A stretch of DNA of 61,051 nt from Propionibacteriaceae bacterium (GTDB lineage Bacteria; Actinomycetota; Actinomycetes; Propionibacteriales; Propionibacteriaceae). The stretch covers positions 1-61,051 of the forward strand of contig JAISTQ010000028.1 in assembly GCA_031272505.1 (NCBI GenBank). Reading direction: 5' to 3'. Position 1 is the stretch's first letter. Every line of letters begins with the position of its first letter. The position numbers and the translations under genes were made by a program. This document shows, one piece after another, positions 27,113-35,356 of the stretch. Under the pieces are notes generated by a model, which worked only from the letters and a program-made list of their open reading frames with translations, did not search any database and was not told where the DNA came from.

Positions 27113-28138
27113 TCATAGACTCAATGCGACGAAAACCGGCTCCGGCACGAGGGTAATCGCGTAGGCGGCGGCCACCCCGTCGCGGACTTCGCGGGCGAGG
27201 TTGACGACGTCTGCGGCGGTCGCGCCACCGCGATTGGTGATCGCCAGCACATGCTTGGTGGAGAGCCGCGCCGGGCCGTGCCCGTAGCCCTTCGCAAAGC
27301 CGGCGTGCTCGATCAGCCAGGCGGCCGACGTCTTGCCCAGGCCGGCTTCGATTGGATAGTACGGCGCCCCGTCCGGGACCAGCGCCGCGGGCACCACCGG
27401 GTTGGTGAAGAAACTGCCCGCCGACCAGGTGTCGTGATCGGACTCGTCAAGCACCATGCCCTTGCCGCGGCGCACCTCCAGCACCGCCTCGCGGACGGCT
27501 GCCAGTGGCGCGCGCTCCCCCGGCGGCACACCGAGCAGCGCGGCGACCTCGGCGGAACGGATCGGCTTGGAGCGGCTGCCCAGGTTGAACTGGAAGCTGG
27601 CGCTGAGGATCAGATAGCGATCCGGCTCGGCCTTGAAGCGGCTGGTGCGGTAGCCGAGTTGCGCGTCGAGGACGCTGAGGGTGTGCTGCTGTAGCTCCCG
27701 GCGATCCCAGACCTTCACCCGCGCGAGGGTCTGCCCGGTCTCCTGGCCGTAGGCGCCCGCGTTCTGGATGACGGCCCCGCCGACCGTCCCCGGAATCCCG
27801 GAGAGGCCCTCGATGCCGGTGTACTCGTGGGCCACCGCATACTGGACCAGCTCGTCAAGCGGGACGCCGGCGGCGACTTCGACGAAAGCGCCGGAACAGG
27901 CGGCCACGTCGTCAACCTTGATGCCGGTGGTGGCGACTTTGACGACGGTGCCCGGATATTCGGCGTCGGCGGCGACCACGTTCGCTCCCCCGCCGAGCAC
28001 GCAGACCGGCTCTTGGCGGGCGTCGGCCTGGCTGACCGCGTCGATCAGCTCGGCTTCGGTGGCGGCGGCCACAAAACCGCGCGCGGGGCCGCCCACCCGC
28101 ATGGTGGTGTGCTGGGCGAAAGTCTGCGCACCGCTCAC
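27113..28138 (-). CDS. murB: UDP-N-acetylenolpyruvoylglucosamine reductase
   Basis: MurB reduces UDP-GlcNAc-enolpyruvate to UDP-MurNAc using FAD and NADPH, an early cytoplasmic step of peptidoglycan synthesis. The 341-residue protein has TTMRVGGPA at residue 11, the FAD-binding GGGANV at 49-54, GIEGLSGIPGTVGGAVIQN, a YRTSRF segment, the catalytic Ser in SAGSFFTNP and a C-terminal GGAT block with EVRDGV. The GTG start overlaps the stop of the MaoC-like gene by 4 nt. The neighbourhood (murB beside aspC and tRNA-Trp) matches streptomycete order. Confidence 0.95.
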   Translation of the reverse strand: MSGAQTFAQHTTMRVGGPARGFVAAATEAELIDAVSQADARQEPVCVLGGGANVVAADAEYPGTVVKVATTGIKVDDVAACSGAFVEVAAGVPLDELVQYAVAHEYTGIEGLSGIPGTVGGAVIQNAGAYGQETGQTLARVKVWDRRELQQHTLSVLDAQLGYRTSRFKAEPDRYLILSASFQFNLGSRSKPIRSAEVAALLGVPPGERAPLAAVREAVLEVRRGKGMVLDESDHDTWSAGSFFTNPVVPAALVPDGAPYYPIEAGLGKTSAAWLIEHAGFAKGYGHGPARLSTKHVLAITNRGGATAADVVNLAREVRDGVAAAYAITLVPEPVFVALSL

Positions 28139-28803
28139 AGCTTGACTCTACCTTCGATCAGGGGCCAGCCGTGGGAATCTGTGACGGTGAAGCCCGCGTC
28201 GGTGCCGAAAACCGCCAATTCCACCGGCCGCTCCCCCACTGCCACCGGGCTCAAGAAGCGGGCGCTGATTTCGCGAAGCTGGGTGGAGTCGGCGTCGAAG
28301 TGCCGCTGCAGCGCCAACCCCAGCACCAGCAATCCGGGAGCCACGGCTGGGGTGGCGGTGTGGATCGGGTTGTCGTCGCCGAGCAGTTGCACGGCGGCGG
28401 CGATCTGGGTGGCGGAGACGGTGAACCGCTTGGCGCAGGGTTTGGGTTCGGTGGGCGACGGGCTGGGAGCGGGTGGACGCGGGGCCACCCCGTGGGCGAG
28501 TTTGAAGAAACAGGTGGCGACCGGGCGGTCTGCGGCGTCGCGCAGTTTGGCGCGGATCTCGATGCCGCTCACCGGCCCGCGTTCCCAGGCCCGCTCGGTG
28601 TTCACCGCGACGTCGGCGGGCTCAACGATGGGAGGTGAGGCGTGCATCCGCAGCTCGGTAAGCAGCGTGCCGGGATATTCCCAGCCTGCGCCGTCAAGAT
28701 GATCGCGGACGGGCTTAAACGCCAAAACTGCCGCCCCGAGGGACGGCAGTTGGTTTTCAGGCGCGTAACCCAACAACTCGCGAAGCTGGGTGACGCGGGA
28801 CAT
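28135..28803 (-). CDS. MaoC-like double hot-dog dehydratase-family protein
   Basis: The 222-residue product begins [15 protein letters not shown]; its ATG overlaps the rpmG stop as TGATG. The C-terminal half has the hydratase signature GDDNPIHTATPAVAPGLLVLG, with Asp and His in the positions expected for a hot-dog (MaoC/HadB) active site. The N-terminal half looks like a degenerate second hot-dog fold joined by a Pro/Ser linker (APRPPAPSPSPTEPKP). In mycobacteria hadABC occupy the same slot next to rpmG and tRNA-Trp, so a role in beta-hydroxyacyl-ACP dehydration is plausible, but the substrate is unproven. Confidence 0.8.
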   Translation of the reverse strand: MSRVTQLRELLGYAPENQLPSLGAAVLAFKPVRDHLDGAGWEYPGTLLTELRMHASPPIVEPADVAVNTERAWERGPVSGIEIRAKLRDAADRPVATCFFKLAHGVAPRPPAPSPSPTEPKPCAKRFTVSATQIAAAVQLLGDDNPIHTATPAVAPGLLVLGLALQRHFDADSTQLREISARFLSPVAVGERPVELAVFGTDAGFTVTDSHGWPLIEGRVKL

Positions 28804-28973
28804 CAACGGGTTTCGCGATGCGGCTGATGCTGACGGCAGCGGGGGCAGAATTTCTTCAGCTCCATGCGATCCGGATCGTTGCGGCGATTCTTCTTGGTGA
28901 TGTAATTACGTTCTTTGCAGACCGTGCACGCCAAAGTGATCTTCGGCCGAACGTCCGCCTGCTTCTTAGCCAT
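28803..28973 (-). CDS. rpmG: Ribosomal protein L33 (zinc-ribbon form)
   Basis: A 56-residue protein too short for many gene calls. It reads [19 protein letters not shown], then [18 protein letters not shown], then CPRC, ending RETR. The CxxC...CxxC pairs make it the zinc-binding (C+) form of L33. GAGGAG lies 8 nt before the ATG. The stop overlaps the start of the MaoC-like gene (TGATG). It is preceded by tRNA-Met and tRNA-Thr, the normal actinobacterial arrangement. Confidence 0.95.
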   Translation of the reverse strand: MAKKQADVRPKITLACTVCKERNYITKKNRRNDPDRMELKKFCPRCRQHQPHRETR

Positions 28974-28998
28974 TCTCTTCTCCTCGTTACAGTGCCAG

Positions 28999-29071
28999 TA
29001 GCGGAGACGGGACTTGAACCCGTGACACAGCGATTATGAGCCGCTTGCTCTACCGTCTGAGCTACCCCGCC
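28999..29071 (-). tRNA. tRNA-Met, elongator (anticodon CAT)
   Basis: Cloverleaf on the minus strand: acceptor GGCGGGG/CTCCGCT (with G-U pairs at the outer and sixth positions), D-arm GCTC/GAGC, anticodon stem AGCGG/TCGCT with loop CTCATAA, T-arm ACGGG-TTCAAGT-CCCGT, discriminator A. It lacks the initiator-tRNA features (no GGG/CCC anticodon stem). CCA is not encoded. rpmG starts 26 nt downstream. Confidence 0.95.
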
Positions 29072-29163
29072 AAGTCTTCAGTTTTCCATCCTTGGTCAGA
29101 CGGCCACTCTTCAATCGGTTCGGGAAACCAGCAAGTGCCGTTTCCGCTCACCTCAATCGAGTG

Positions 29164-29216
29164 TACCGTCTGAGCTACCCCGCCAAGTCTTCAGTTGTTG
29201 GTGCCCGTCTGAGCTA
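29164..29216 (-). repeat. tRNA-Met 5'-end remnants
   Basis: The 33 bp at 29051-29083, which cover the first 21 nt of tRNA-Met and 12 nt upstream of it, recur without a mismatch at 29164-29196. A shorter third piece (CCGTCTGAGCTA) is at 29205-29216. No anticodon or T-arm accompanies the extra copies, so they are tRNA fragments, not genes. They fill the 156-bp gap between tRNA-Met and tRNA-Thr. No integrase gene is near. Confidence 0.85.
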
Positions 29217-29227
29217 TCCGTCAAACG

Positions 29228-29300
29228 AGCCCCCATGCGGAATCGAACCGCAGACCTTCTCCTTACCATGGAGACGCTCTGCCGACTGAGCTATAGGGGC
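29228..29300 (-). tRNA. tRNA-Thr (anticodon GGT)
   Basis: Cloverleaf on the minus strand: acceptor GCCCCTA/TGGGGGC, D-arm GCTC/GAGC, anticodon stem TCTCC/GGAGA with loop ATGGTAA (anticodon GGT), T-arm TGCGG-TTCGATT-CCGCA, discriminator T. CCA is not encoded. It is the first gene of the tRNA-Thr/tRNA-Met/rpmG unit. Confidence 0.96.
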
Positions 29301-29325
29301 GTCGCATTTTGGTGCAACCTACGAG

Positions 29326-29355
29326 ACTATAGCGCATTTTTGGGCTGGTTCCCAA
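29326..29355 (-). promoter_or_regulatory. Promoter of the tRNA-Thr/tRNA-Met/rpmG unit
   Basis: TTGGGA (29350-29355) and TATAGT (29326-29331) are 18 nt apart on the minus strand. The expected start near 29319 lies about 19 nt before the mature tRNA-Thr 5' end. Confidence 0.6.
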
Positions 29356-29368
29356 CCCGAAGCGCGAA

Positions 29369-29992
29369 CTAGTCCGTAAACCCGGCCATTTTCAGCCCTT
29401 CTCCGGTCAAATCGGCGTGTCGCAACTCGCGCTCGCCAATCGGGTTCGGCAGGTGGACGAGCCCGAATCCCGAAGTGAAAACGTCTTCGCAAGTGCCCGA
29501 ACCGGTCTTCTGGATCACGAAGGCGATGGTGACCGCCTCATCCGTCTCGGTGATCACCACCGAATCGCCGGCATAGCAGGACGAGCCGATGCCGTAGGTG
29601 ATGTACAGTTCCTCGTCCATCCCCCACTGCAGGAACTGCCAGGGGGCGCTCTCGCCCTTCTTGGGCATCTTCTTCAGCACCTGGAGATCGGAAATCGACG
29701 TGCCATCCGGGATGCCGATCTGCTCCTGCATGTCGACAAAACCGCCGCCGCTCTCCTGGTAGGAGTTCAGCTCCTCAATCGGAGTCGGGGTGACGACGGG
29801 AGCGCTCGCCTGCCCCGAGTTCGAATCGGTGGTGGGCGTCGGCTCCGCGCTGGGCTGATCGGTAGCGGCCGGCGACTCCACCGGTTGGCTCGGCGAGACC
29901 GAGGCGCCGGAAGTCTCGTAGCTGTCGGGGCCGGAGACCGCGCAGCCCGCCAAGAGCAGCGCACCGGCCAAAAGTAGGCACAATCTCTTCAT
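29369..29992 (-). CDS. Putative lipoprotein
   Basis: The start [17 protein letters not shown] at 29992 (GGAG upstream) is a textbook lipoprotein signal peptide with lipobox LAGC, so the mature protein would be lipid-anchored to the outer face of the membrane at Cys17. A Ser/Thr/Pro/Glu-rich linker of about 60 residues follows, then a globular domain of about 120 residues with two Cys (SSCYAG and GTCEDVF) that may form a disulfide. I do not recognise the domain. It is divergent from fumC, with 43 bp between the starts. Confidence 0.85.
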   Translation of the reverse strand: MKRLCLLLAGALLLAGCAVSGPDSYETSGASVSPSQPVESPAATDQPSAEPTPTTDSNSGQASAPVVTPTPIEELNSYQESGGGFVDMQEQIGIPDGTSISDLQVLKKMPKKGESAPWQFLQWGMDEELYITYGIGSSCYAGDSVVITETDEAVTIAFVIQKTGSGTCEDVFTSGFGLVHLPNPIGERELRHADLTGEGLKMAGFTD

Positions 29993-30035
29993 GTTTGCTC
30001 CATTCACTAGAGCAAAGTGTATACGCTCAGGGTTT

Positions 30036-31412
30036 ATGGATTATCGCATCGAACATGACACCATGGGCGAGGTCCGGGTACCGGCCGACGCCCTCTACGC
30101 CGCCCAGACCCAGCGGGCTGTCGAGAATTTCCCGATCTCCGGCCGCGGGCTGAGCCCCCACCACATCGCCGCCCTCGGCGAGATCAAGCGGGCGGCGGCG
30201 CTCGCCAACGCCGAATTGGGGGTGATCTCGGCCGCCCAATCGCAGGCCATCGTCACCGCCGCCGAAGCGGTGATCGCCGGGAAACACGACGACCAGTTCC
30301 CCATCGACACCTTCCAGACCGGCTCGGGCACCTCGTCGAACATGAACACCAACGAGGTGATCGCCACCCTGGCCTCCCGGATGCTGGGCGAGCAGGTGCA
30401 CCCGAACGACCATGTGAACGCCTCGCAATCCTCCAACGACGTCTTCCCGTCGTCAATCCACATCGCCGCCTACGCCGCCATTGAGCGCGAGTTGCTGCCC
30501 GCGTTAGGGGTGCTGGCCGATTCGCTGGCCGCGAAGGCCGCAGAGTTCAAAGACGTGGTGAAATCCGGGCGCACGCACCTGATGGACGCCACCCCGATCA
30601 TGCTGGGCCAAGAGTTCAGCGGCTATGCGCAGCAGATCCGCAACGGCATCGCCCGGGTGCGGGCCACCCTGCCACGGCTGGCCGAGTTGCCGCTGGGCGG
30701 GACGGCGGTGGGCACCGGCATCAACACCCCGCCCGGGTTCTCGGCGCGGGTGATCGAGCTGATCGCGCAGCACACCTCGCTGCCCTTCGTGGAGGCGCCG
30801 AACCACTTCGAGGCGCAAGCCGCCCAGGATTCGCTGGTGGAGGCCTCGGGGGCTTTGCGCACCATCGCGGTCTCCTTCGTCAAGATCGCCAACGATCTGC
30901 GCTGGATGGGCTCCGGCCCGCGCACCGGCATCGGCGAGATCGCGCTGCCGGATTTGCAGCCCGGCTCGTCGATCATGCCCGGCAAGGTGAACCCGGTGCT
31001 GCCCGAGGCCACCGTGCAGGTGGCGGCGCAGGTGATCGGCAACGACCAAGCGGTGGCCTTCGCGGGCGCGCAGGGCAACTTCGACCTGCTGGTGATGCTG
31101 CCGGTGATGGCCCGCAACCTGCTGGAATCGATCACCTTGGAGGCGAATGTGGCCAAGCTGCTGGCCAGCCGCTGCGTGGACGGTTTGACGGCCAATGTGG
31201 AACGGTGCCGCGAATACGCGGAATCCTCGCCCTCGATCGTCACCCCGCTGAATCGGCTGATCGGCTACGAGGCGGCCGCGAAGATCGCCAAGTATTCGGT
31301 GAAGCAAAACATCACCATCGCCCAGGCGGTGCGCGAACTGGGCTATCTGGAACGCGGCGAACTCACCGAGGAGCAGTTGACGGCGGCGCTGGACGTGGCC
31401 GCGATGACTTAA
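30036..31412 (+). CDS. fumC: Class II fumarate hydratase
   Basis: FumC hydrates fumarate to malate in the TCA cycle. From the ATG at 30036 the product has 458 residues and starts [21 protein letters not shown]. Visible are [14 protein letters not shown] (about 95-108), [10 protein letters not shown] (131-140), the HLMDATP segment (181-187) and the superfamily signature [11 protein letters not shown] (310-320), whose Ser is on the mobile catalytic loop. A 15-codon upstream extension is rejected because it runs into the divergent lipoprotein start. It ends with a 4-nt convergent overlap with the zinc-ribbon gene. The succinate dehydrogenase genes lie 6 kb away. Confidence 0.96.
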   Translation: MDYRIEHDTMGEVRVPADALYAAQTQRAVENFPISGRGLSPHHIAALGEIKRAAALANAELGVISAAQSQAIVTAAEAVIAGKHDDQFPIDTFQTGSGTSSNMNTNEVIATLASRMLGEQVHPNDHVNASQSSNDVFPSSIHIAAYAAIERELLPALGVLADSLAAKAAEFKDVVKSGRTHLMDATPIMLGQEFSGYAQQIRNGIARVRATLPRLAELPLGGTAVGTGINTPPGFSARVIELIAQHTSLPFVEAPNHFEAQAAQDSLVEASGALRTIAVSFVKIANDLRWMGSGPRTGIGEIALPDLQPGSSIMPGKVNPVLPEATVQVAAQVIGNDQAVAFAGAQGNFDLLVMLPVMARNLLESITLEANVAKLLASRCVDGLTANVERCREYAESSPSIVTPLNRLIGYEAAAKIAKYSVKQNITIAQAVRELGYLERGELTEEQLTAALDVAAMT

Positions 31413-31753
31413 TCTTTGCTTTCGGCCGCCACGTTGACGGTGGAGCCGCAATACTCGCACTCCACTAGCCCGATGCCGTCCACCGGCGCGCCACACTGCG
31501 GGCAGGCGATGGTGTTCGCGCTGAGCTTTTGCGTCCACAGCTCCTTGGGCGGGAATTCCCGATCCGTCTGCGTTTTCGGGGCATCCAGCGAAGAATAGGC
31601 GGCGCTGGTGAAGGCCGCCCGCCCCGACGAGATGAGGCTGCTCGCCGTCTTCCGCAGAAAGTGCAAAATCAAGGCGATGATGACTCCCACGACCACAAAG
31701 ATGGCCAAGATGACCACGATCAAGACCGTAGACCCCGTGCTCGCTGGCAACAT
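31409..31753 (-). CDS. Small membrane protein with C-terminal zinc ribbon
   Basis: The ATG at 31753 follows AGGAGG by 6 nt, giving 114 residues. One strong transmembrane helix ([21 protein letters not shown]) is near the N-terminus, followed by a short cytoplasmic region and a zinc-ribbon: CPQCG about 25 residues before the end and CEYCG 20 residues later. No enzymatic motif is seen. The family is not recognised; similar one-helix zinc-ribbon proteins are common and unassigned. It overlaps the end of fumC by 4 nt tail to tail. Confidence 0.75.
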   Translation of the reverse strand: MLPASTGSTVLIVVILAIFVVVGVIIALILHFLRKTASSLISSGRAAFTSAAYSSLDAPKTQTDREFPPKELWTQKLSANTIACPQCGAPVDGIGLVECEYCGSTVNVAAESKD

Positions 31754-31800
31754 ATCCCCTCCTGGCGACAAACTACCTATATCTTAGGCCACCAGCCAAC

Positions 31801-32190
31801 TCACTCAGCCCCCTGCCCGCTGCCGACCAACTGCGACACCCGTCCGCGCGAAACGCCCAAGATCTCAGCGATGTCCGTCACCGACAGCCCGGCAACCTGC
31901 AGCTTGGCCACTGCGGCGCGAATCCGGGCACTGGCTTGGAGTTGCAACTGCTGGGCCCGCTCCTGTTCTCGCCGAGCCGATTGCAACTCATCCAACAACG
32001 CCCCCAACTCCGGCTGGATCACGATCTCCCAACCAGCATGGTCTATCTCTGGCGTGACCGTGTCCAGATAGTCGACCACCTGCTGCCTGGCGGTGCGCAA
32101 TGTCCGCGATTGGGTGACTCCACCGGTACTCGGCCACAACTCCCAGCCGCGCTTCCAACGCTTGGCGACAACAGTCACGCGCTTATTCAT
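31801..32190 (-). CDS. HicB-like antitoxin-type DNA-binding protein
   Basis: The 129-residue product from the ATG at 32190 (GGAAGGGG upstream) has an N-terminal segment KRWKRGWELWPSTGGVTQSR followed by an Ala/Arg helix (TLRTARQQVVDYLDT), the layout of HicB-type partial RNase H folds, then a charged coiled helix and a C-terminal helix-turn-helix (LSVTDIAEILGVSRGRVSQL). No HicA toxin gene is adjacent, so it may be a solitary regulator. An in-frame ATG nine codons earlier overlaps the -10 box and is not used if that promoter is right. It follows dprA on the same strand. Confidence 0.65.
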   Translation of the reverse strand: MNKRVTVVAKRWKRGWELWPSTGGVTQSRTLRTARQQVVDYLDTVTPEIDHAGWEIVIQPELGALLDELQSARREQERAQQLQLQASARIRAAVAKLQVAGLSVTDIAEILGVSRGRVSQLVGSGQGAE

Positions 32191-32215
32191 CTGCCCCTTC
32201 CTTTGCCTGCTCGTC

Positions 32216-32244
32216 ATTATATGTCTACCCTCCCTAGATAGCAA
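32216..32244 (-). promoter_or_regulatory. Near-consensus promoter of the HicB-like gene
   Basis: TTGCTA (32239-32244) and a perfect TATAAT (32216-32221) are 17 nt apart on the minus strand, directly after the dprA stop. Transcription would start near 32209, about 20 nt before the ATG at 32190. It is one of the strongest promoter matches in the window. Confidence 0.7.
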
Positions 32245-33354
32245 CTATTTAGTACCTCTTGACAACTGGAAAGAGGAGTTGGGGTTGGATTGGACGAGGG
32301 AGCGGGTTTCCAAGGCGGAGAGGGCGGCCAGACAGGCGGGGATAGTGAGGCCGGTGCGGGCGGCCAACTCGTCAGGAGTGCGGCTGCCGCGGGCGGGCAG
32401 GGCTTCGAAGATGGCCAATTCGGCGCCGCTGAGACCGTCGGTGGGACGGTGCTCGGGGTTGGGCGGTGGCGGGAGTTGCGGATGCCTGCTGATCAGCTCG
32501 CGGACTTCGGCGGCGTTGCTGACCAGCACCGCCTCGCCGCTGCGGACCAACTGATGCGGCAGGTATGACATCGCGGAGAACACCGAGCCGGGGGTGGCCA
32601 TGCAGATGCCCCGTTGCGCGGCCACCCAATTCGCGGTGTTGCGCGCCCCGGAGCGCACCGACCCCTCGACCACCACGGTACCCAGCGAGAGGGCGGCGAT
32701 GAGCCGATTCCGGCCCAGGAAGCGCGACCGGGTGGGATGCTCGCCGGGCGGAAACTCCGAGATGAGCAACCCGCGTTCCAAAATGTGCTCGAAGAGCGGA
32801 TCATTGGTGGCCGGGTAGCAGCGATTCAGGCCGTTCGCTAAGGCCGCGATAGTGGGTGACGGACCGCTGAGCGCCCCACGATGGGCGGCGGCGTCGATCC
32901 CGACCGCCCCGCCGGAGATGACGGTGAAGCCGCTGGTGGAAAGATCCTGGGCCAGCTCAAAGGCCAACTGCTCGCCGTAGCGGGTGGCGGCCCGCGCGCC
33001 CACCAAGGCCACCGACTGGCGGGAGACTTCGGCCAGCTCGCCGACGCCGCGGACGAACAGCCCGAAGGGCACGCCGTGGAACTGGTTCACCATCTCGGAA
33101 TGCTCCAGGACCGCCAACTGCGGCGGCCAATCGGCGTCCCCCGGAATCACGAACCGGATGCCCAGCCGCTGGCATTCGACGGCCACCGCCTCCGGCCGCA
33201 CCGCCCGCGCCCGCCGGGCCAGCGTGGTGTTCAGCTGCGGCAACTGCTCCCAGACGTCCACCGGGCCGAATTCGGCTACCGCTTTGCCCAATTGCGGGTG
33301 CGCCGGATCGGTGACGCAGGTGAGCGCCAGCCGGGACATCCGTTCGCTCAGCAT
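32245..33354 (-). CDS. dprA: DNA-processing protein DprA
   Basis: DprA loads RecA on incoming single-stranded DNA during transformation. The 369-residue protein starts at the ATG at 33354, overlapping comM by 7 nt; the same frame stays open far upstream inside comM but that part is not protein-like. The Rossmann core is clear: SVALVGARAATRYGEQ, GFTVISGGAVGIDAAAHRG, LISEFPPGEHPTRSRFLGRNRLIAAL, VVVEGSVRSGARNTANWVA and GSVFSAMS. A C-terminal winged-helix segment (TPDELAARTGLTIPACLAAL) is present. Confidence 0.93.
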   Translation of the reverse strand: MLSERMSRLALTCVTDPAHPQLGKAVAEFGPVDVWEQLPQLNTTLARRARAVRPEAVAVECQRLGIRFVIPGDADWPPQLAVLEHSEMVNQFHGVPFGLFVRGVGELAEVSRQSVALVGARAATRYGEQLAFELAQDLSTSGFTVISGGAVGIDAAAHRGALSGPSPTIAALANGLNRCYPATNDPLFEHILERGLLISEFPPGEHPTRSRFLGRNRLIAALSLGTVVVEGSVRSGARNTANWVAAQRGICMATPGSVFSAMSYLPHQLVRSGEAVLVSNAAEVRELISRHPQLPPPPNPEHRPTDGLSGAELAIFEALPARGSRTPDELAARTGLTIPACLAALSALETRSLVQSNPNSSFQLSRGTK

Positions 33355-34871
33355 CGCTCTGACCCCCGTCGCATCGCCAACGCGGCGTGCAGTTGATCCT
33401 GGCTGGGCTTGGCCGACCCCGCGATGTCGCAGATCGTCCAGGCGAGGCGGAGTACCTTGTCCACCCCGCGCGCGGAGAGCCGCCCTTGGGCCACCGCCGC
33501 CTCCAGCAGCTCGATGCCATCGGGCAGCGGCAACTGCTTGCGCAGCACCACCCCGGGCACCTCTCCGTTCACCTGGAAGCCGACTTCGGCCAACCGCGCC
33601 GCCTGCCGCTCCCGGGCGGCGGCCACCCGCTCGGCGATTTGGGCGCTGCTCTCCCCCACCGCGTGGGTGCGGCTCAGGAACGAGCGTTGCAGCGGCTGCA
33701 ACTGCTGCCGGATGTCTACCCGATCCAAGATCGGGCCGGAGACCCGGCTGGCGTAGCGCCGCACCGTGAACGGAGTGCATTTGCACTCCTGGCCGGGGGT
33801 GTCCGCATTGCCGCAGGGGCAGGGATTGGCGGCCAGCACCAACTGGAAGGCGGCCGGAAAGACGGTGACGGCGTAGGCGCGCGAGATCGTCACCTTCCCC
33901 GATTCCAACGGCACCCGCAGCGAATCCAGGGTACGGGCGGAGAACTCCGGAGCCTCGTCGAGAAACAGCACCCCGCGATGCGCCATGGAGATCGCCCCCG
34001 GATTGGCGATCTTCGCCCCACCGCCGACCACCGCCGGCAGCGAGGCCGAATGATGCGGCGCGGAGAACGGCGGCCGGGTGATCAGATCGGAGAGCGGACG
34101 CCCCGCCAATGAATGGATGGACGACACCTCCCGCGATTCCGCCGGGGAAAGATCCGGAAGCAGCGTGGGCAGCCGCTCCGCGAGCAACGTCTTGCCCACT
34201 CCGGGCGGGCCATGGAAATACACGTGGTGCCGGCCGGCGGCGGCCACCTCCAAGGCCCATTTGGCCTCAAACTGCCCGGCGACATCGGCCATGTCGGGAA
34301 GCGGCTTCGAGCGCGGGGCCACGGGGGTGGGTGGAGGTGGCTCATCCCCATTCCCCCCGTTCAACACCGCAAAGAGCCTTTCGATGCGGGAAACCCCAGT
34401 GACCTCGACGCCGTCAATCAGCATCGCCTCGCGCAGCTGGGCGGTGGGCACGATCACCTTGGTGAAGCCGTGCCGGACCGCCTCCAACAAGGCCGGCAAC
34501 AGCCCCCGCGCGGGCCGCACCTGGCCGTCCAACCCAACTTCGCCAAACAACATCACCTGCCGCAGTGCCTCCTGGCGGCAGAGCCGCTGGGTGGCGCCCA
34601 CGGCGGCCACCATCGCCAAATCAAAATGGGTGCCCGCCTTCGGCAGATTCGCCGGGGAGAGGTTGAACGTCACCCGGCCTTCGGGCCAGCCCAGATCGGT
34701 GACCTGCATCGCCGCCCGGCAGCGATCCCGCGCCTCGGTGACCGCGGTGTCGGGCAGGCCGACCACAATCGTGCCGCGCAAGCCGCTGGACACCGCCGCC
34801 TCCACCTCGACCATCGCCCCGGAGAGCCCCACCAGGGCCACTGACCAGGCTTTCGCCAACTGCGCGGGCAT
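33348..34871 (-). CDS. comM: YifB/ComM-family Mg-chelatase-like AAA ATPase
   Basis: ComM is a hexameric branch-migration helicase that helps integrate transforming DNA. The 507-residue product has the N-terminal Lon-protease-like fold (VEVEAAVSSGLRGTIVVGLPD), Walker A GPPGVGKTLLAERLP, Walker B VLFLDEAPEF, the Cys motif NPCPCG followed by another Cys pair (PGQECKC) and a C-terminal Mg-chelatase domain. It overlaps yraN by 1 nt upstream and dprA by 7 nt downstream, so the three genes are translationally coupled. Confidence 0.94.
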   Translation of the reverse strand: MPAQLAKAWSVALVGLSGAMVEVEAAVSSGLRGTIVVGLPDTAVTEARDRCRAAMQVTDLGWPEGRVTFNLSPANLPKAGTHFDLAMVAAVGATQRLCRQEALRQVMLFGEVGLDGQVRPARGLLPALLEAVRHGFTKVIVPTAQLREAMLIDGVEVTGVSRIERLFAVLNGGNGDEPPPPTPVAPRSKPLPDMADVAGQFEAKWALEVAAAGRHHVYFHGPPGVGKTLLAERLPTLLPDLSPAESREVSSIHSLAGRPLSDLITRPPFSAPHHSASLPAVVGGGAKIANPGAISMAHRGVLFLDEAPEFSARTLDSLRVPLESGKVTISRAYAVTVFPAAFQLVLAANPCPCGNADTPGQECKCTPFTVRRYASRVSGPILDRVDIRQQLQPLQRSFLSRTHAVGESSAQIAERVAAARERQAARLAEVGFQVNGEVPGVVLRKQLPLPDGIELLEAAVAQGRLSARGVDKVLRLAWTICDIAGSAKPSQDQLHAALAMRRGSERC

Positions 34872-35251
34872 CAGAACCCCAACCCCCGCTGGTGCTGGAT
34901 CACCGGCTCGCTGTGCTCGCCGAGCACCACGCCGATGCCGTCATAGCGCACCCCGCGAATCGAAAGGTGGTATTGCCGGCGGGCGGCGCGCAGCCAGCGC
35001 ATCCCCAGCTCTTGCAGCTTGTAGAGCTTCTTGACGGTGATCGCCTCCAATGGCGGCACCGGCAGCTCCCGGTAGCGGCGGCGGGTCTTCACCTCGCAGA
35101 AAACCAGATAGCCAGCCGTATCTCTGGCGATGATGTCCAGCTCGCCCGCCGGGCAGCGCCAATTCCGATCCAGGATTTCCCAGCCCTTGGCCTCCAGATG
35201 CTCCACGGCGAGCTGTTCGCCCAGTGAGCCGGTCTCTTTACGTCGATCCAT
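34871..35251 (-). CDS. yraN: YraN (UPF0102) putative endonuclease-fold protein
   Basis: A 126-residue product starting MDRRKETGSLGEQLAVEHLE, with GGAGG 7 nt upstream of the ATG at 35251. It has the family pattern of a Holliday-junction-resolvase-like nuclease: GExxA, then NWRCPAGELDIIARDTAGYLVFCEVKTRR, where Glu, Asp and the ExK form the expected metal site. It is coupled to comM (1-nt overlap). A role in DNA processing fits its dprA/comM neighbours but is not proven. Confidence 0.88.
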   Translation of the reverse strand: MDRRKETGSLGEQLAVEHLEAKGWEILDRNWRCPAGELDIIARDTAGYLVFCEVKTRRRYRELPVPPLEAITVKKLYKLQELGMRWLRAARRQYHLSIRGVRYDGIGVVLGEHSEPVIQHQRGLGF

Positions 35252-35310
35252 AATGTCCTCCACCTGGTTAATTAGGGCTGGAGGAGCCGAATCGGTTAAC
35301 TAATTTATTT

Positions 35311-35340
35311 CTGTGGATAACTCGAAAAAGTTATCCACAG
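35311..35340. promoter_or_regulatory. Two perfect DnaA boxes as an inverted repeat
   Basis: CTGTGGATAACT (35311-35322) and AGTTATCCACAG (35329-35340) are perfect inverted arms around CGAAAA. Each arm holds the consensus DnaA box TTATCCACA (35331-35339 on plus, 35312-35320 on minus). The site lies in the 105-bp gap between the DUF2469 gene and yraN. No T-run follows on either strand, so a plain terminator is less likely. Confidence 0.7.
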
Positions 35341-35356
35341 ATGGGGGTTTCAACTC

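Noticed and set aside
29051-29216. Attachment site of an integrated element
   Set aside because: The copies are of the tRNA 5' end, lie only about 110 bp apart, and no integrase or cargo is present; kept only as a remnant.
33355-34260. Upstream extension of the dprA frame for about 300 codons
   Set aside because: The region codes for ComM in another frame; the extension is Arg/Gly-rich and unlike DprA, and an ATG at 33354 gives a normal start.
35311-35340. Chromosome origin (oriC)
   Set aside because: Only two DnaA boxes, no AT-rich unwinding region and no dnaA/dnaN/rpmH nearby.
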